A stretch of 5,448 nucleotides of DNA from Acidobacteriaceae bacterium (lineage in GTDB: Bacteria > Acidobacteriota > Terriglobia > Terriglobales > Acidobacteriaceae), in assembly GCA_003156235.1 (NCBI GenBank), contig PMGP01000261.1:4222-9669 (forward strand). The letters are read 5' to 3'. Position 1 is the stretch's first letter, and each line of letters starts with the position of its first letter. A model generated the notes under the pieces. It worked only from the letters and a program-made list of their open reading frames with translations, was not told the DNA's origin and ran no database searches. The translations under genes were made by a program, and so were the position numbers. Shown here in pieces: positions 4,776 to 5,448 of this stretch.

Positions 4776-5448
4776 ATGGCTTTTTTTCGCTCCTCCGGAG
4801 TTCTGCTGCACGTAACTTCCTTGCCCTCTTATGGGGGCATCGGCGACCTGGGACCTGCCGCCCATGAGTTTGTCGCCTTCCTCGCCAGCGCCCGGCAGCA
4901 CGTCTGGCAGGTTCTCCCCCTCGGCCCCACCGGCTACGGCAACTCGCCCTATGCGGCTACCTCGGCATTTGCGGGTAATCCGCTGCTCATCAGCCTGGAA
5001 TTGCTTTCGAACCAGGGCTGGATCGAGGGCTCCCGCATCGCAGACCTCAACGGTCGCGGCGGGCCAGTGGATTTTCACAGGGTTGAGGAGCAAAAGCTTC
5101 CACTGCTCTTTGAGGCAGCGGGCAATTTTCTCGACCGAGGGCCGCGCGACCCCAGCCTTGCCGCTCAGTGGAAACAGTTTGAGGAGTTTTGCCGCGTCGA
5201 GGAAGTTTGGCTGGCCGACTACGCTCTTTACGCCGTGTTGCGCCGCGAATTCAACACCGGAGCGTGGACTGAGTGGCCCGAGCCGCTGCGCCGCCGCCAG
5301 CCGGAGGCGCTGGCCCATGCAGCCACGCAGCACAGCCGCGAGGTTGCACAGGAACAGGCCCTCCAATTTGCCTTTTCTCTCCAGTGGCATCAACTCCGCG
5401 AGGCTGCCGCGGAGAAAGGAATCCGAATCCTGGGCGATGTGGCCATCT
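4776..5448 (+). CDS. malQ: 4-alpha-glucanotransferase (amylomaltase), N-terminal part
   Basis: The frame is open from ATG 4776 to the window edge: 224 complete codons of a protein usually ~500 residues long. It belongs to the GH77 family, which transfers alpha-1,4-glucan segments between maltodextrins in the cytoplasm during maltose or glycogen use. Family hallmarks are visible in order: RSSGVLLHVTSLPS and GIGDLG at 5-26, WQVLPLGPTGYGNSPYAATS then AFAGNPLLISLE at 44-75, and QWHQLREAAAEKGIRILGDVAI at 203-224, the conserved region I strand. The nucleophile Asp and acid/base Glu lie beyond the window, so catalytic integrity cannot be checked. ATG 4776 is the only near start in frame and matches the family's usual N-terminus. 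There is no ribosome-binding site, and a -10-like box lies directly upstream. It follows the ppiD terminator and is probably independent of it. Confidence 0.95.
   Translation, partial: MAFFRSSGVLLHVTSLPSYGGIGDLGPAAHEFVAFLASARQHVWQVLPLGPTGYGNSPYAATSAFAGNPLLISLELLSNQGWIEGSRIADLNGRGGPVDFHRVEEQKLPLLFEAAGNFLDRGPRDPSLAAQWKQFEEFCRVEEVWLADYALYAVLRREFNTGAWTEWPEPLRRRQPEALAHAATQHSREVAQEQALQFAFSLQWHQLREAAAEKGIRILGDVAI

Noticed and set aside
4611..5393. Minus-strand open frame (260 aa) opposite malQ
   Set aside because: It crosses the ppiD terminator and opposes the strongly conserved MalQ N-terminus.

Overview
The window looks like ordinary chromosomal DNA from a high-GC Gram-negative bacterium, most likely an acidobacterium (Terriglobia/Acidobacteriaceae type). 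The clues are a PpiD-like periplasmic chaperone, an exported BON-domain protein with a glycine-zipper segment and a tyrosine-rich tail, and intergenic palindromes built on GGGCTTTAGCCC / GGGCTGAAGCCC. From memory, such palindromes are abundant in these genomes. This placement is an inference; there is no rRNA or marker gene to settle it.

Layout, all genes on the + strand: (1) the last 38 codons of an unrecognised gene (1-117). (2) A short intergenic region with a strong hairpin whose loop is eight T (157-203). (3) An orphan membrane protein of 196 aa (212-802), about 48% GC against roughly 60-65% in sampled stretches of ppiD. (4) A 208-base gap in which I see only a ribosome-binding site, then a 422-aa exported BON-domain protein (1011-2279). 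(5) A 427-base gene-free stretch (2280-2706) holding, in order, a 200-bp nested palindromic element (2283-2482) bordered by an 8-bp direct repeat, a terminator-like hairpin (2514-2544), a TATAAT -10 box (2583-2588) and a leader of about 110 nt. (6) A 653-aa PpiD/SurA-type peptidyl-prolyl isomerase (2707-4668) closed by a clear intrinsic terminator (4697-4725). (7) The first 224 codons of malQ, 4-alpha-glucanotransferase (4776-5448), running off the window.

The genes do not form one operon. ppiD appears to be its own transcription unit, with a promoter and a terminator, and malQ appears to start separately. The BON protein and PpiD both act beyond the inner membrane and could belong to envelope maintenance. 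MalQ is cytoplasmic maltodextrin/glycogen metabolism and is probably unrelated.

I do not see a multi-gene novel system such as a defence island, CRISPR array or biosynthetic cluster. The most interesting item is the 200-bp palindromic element. It looks like a small non-autonomous mobile or REP-type element that landed at the stop codon of the BON gene and separated that gene from its own terminator.
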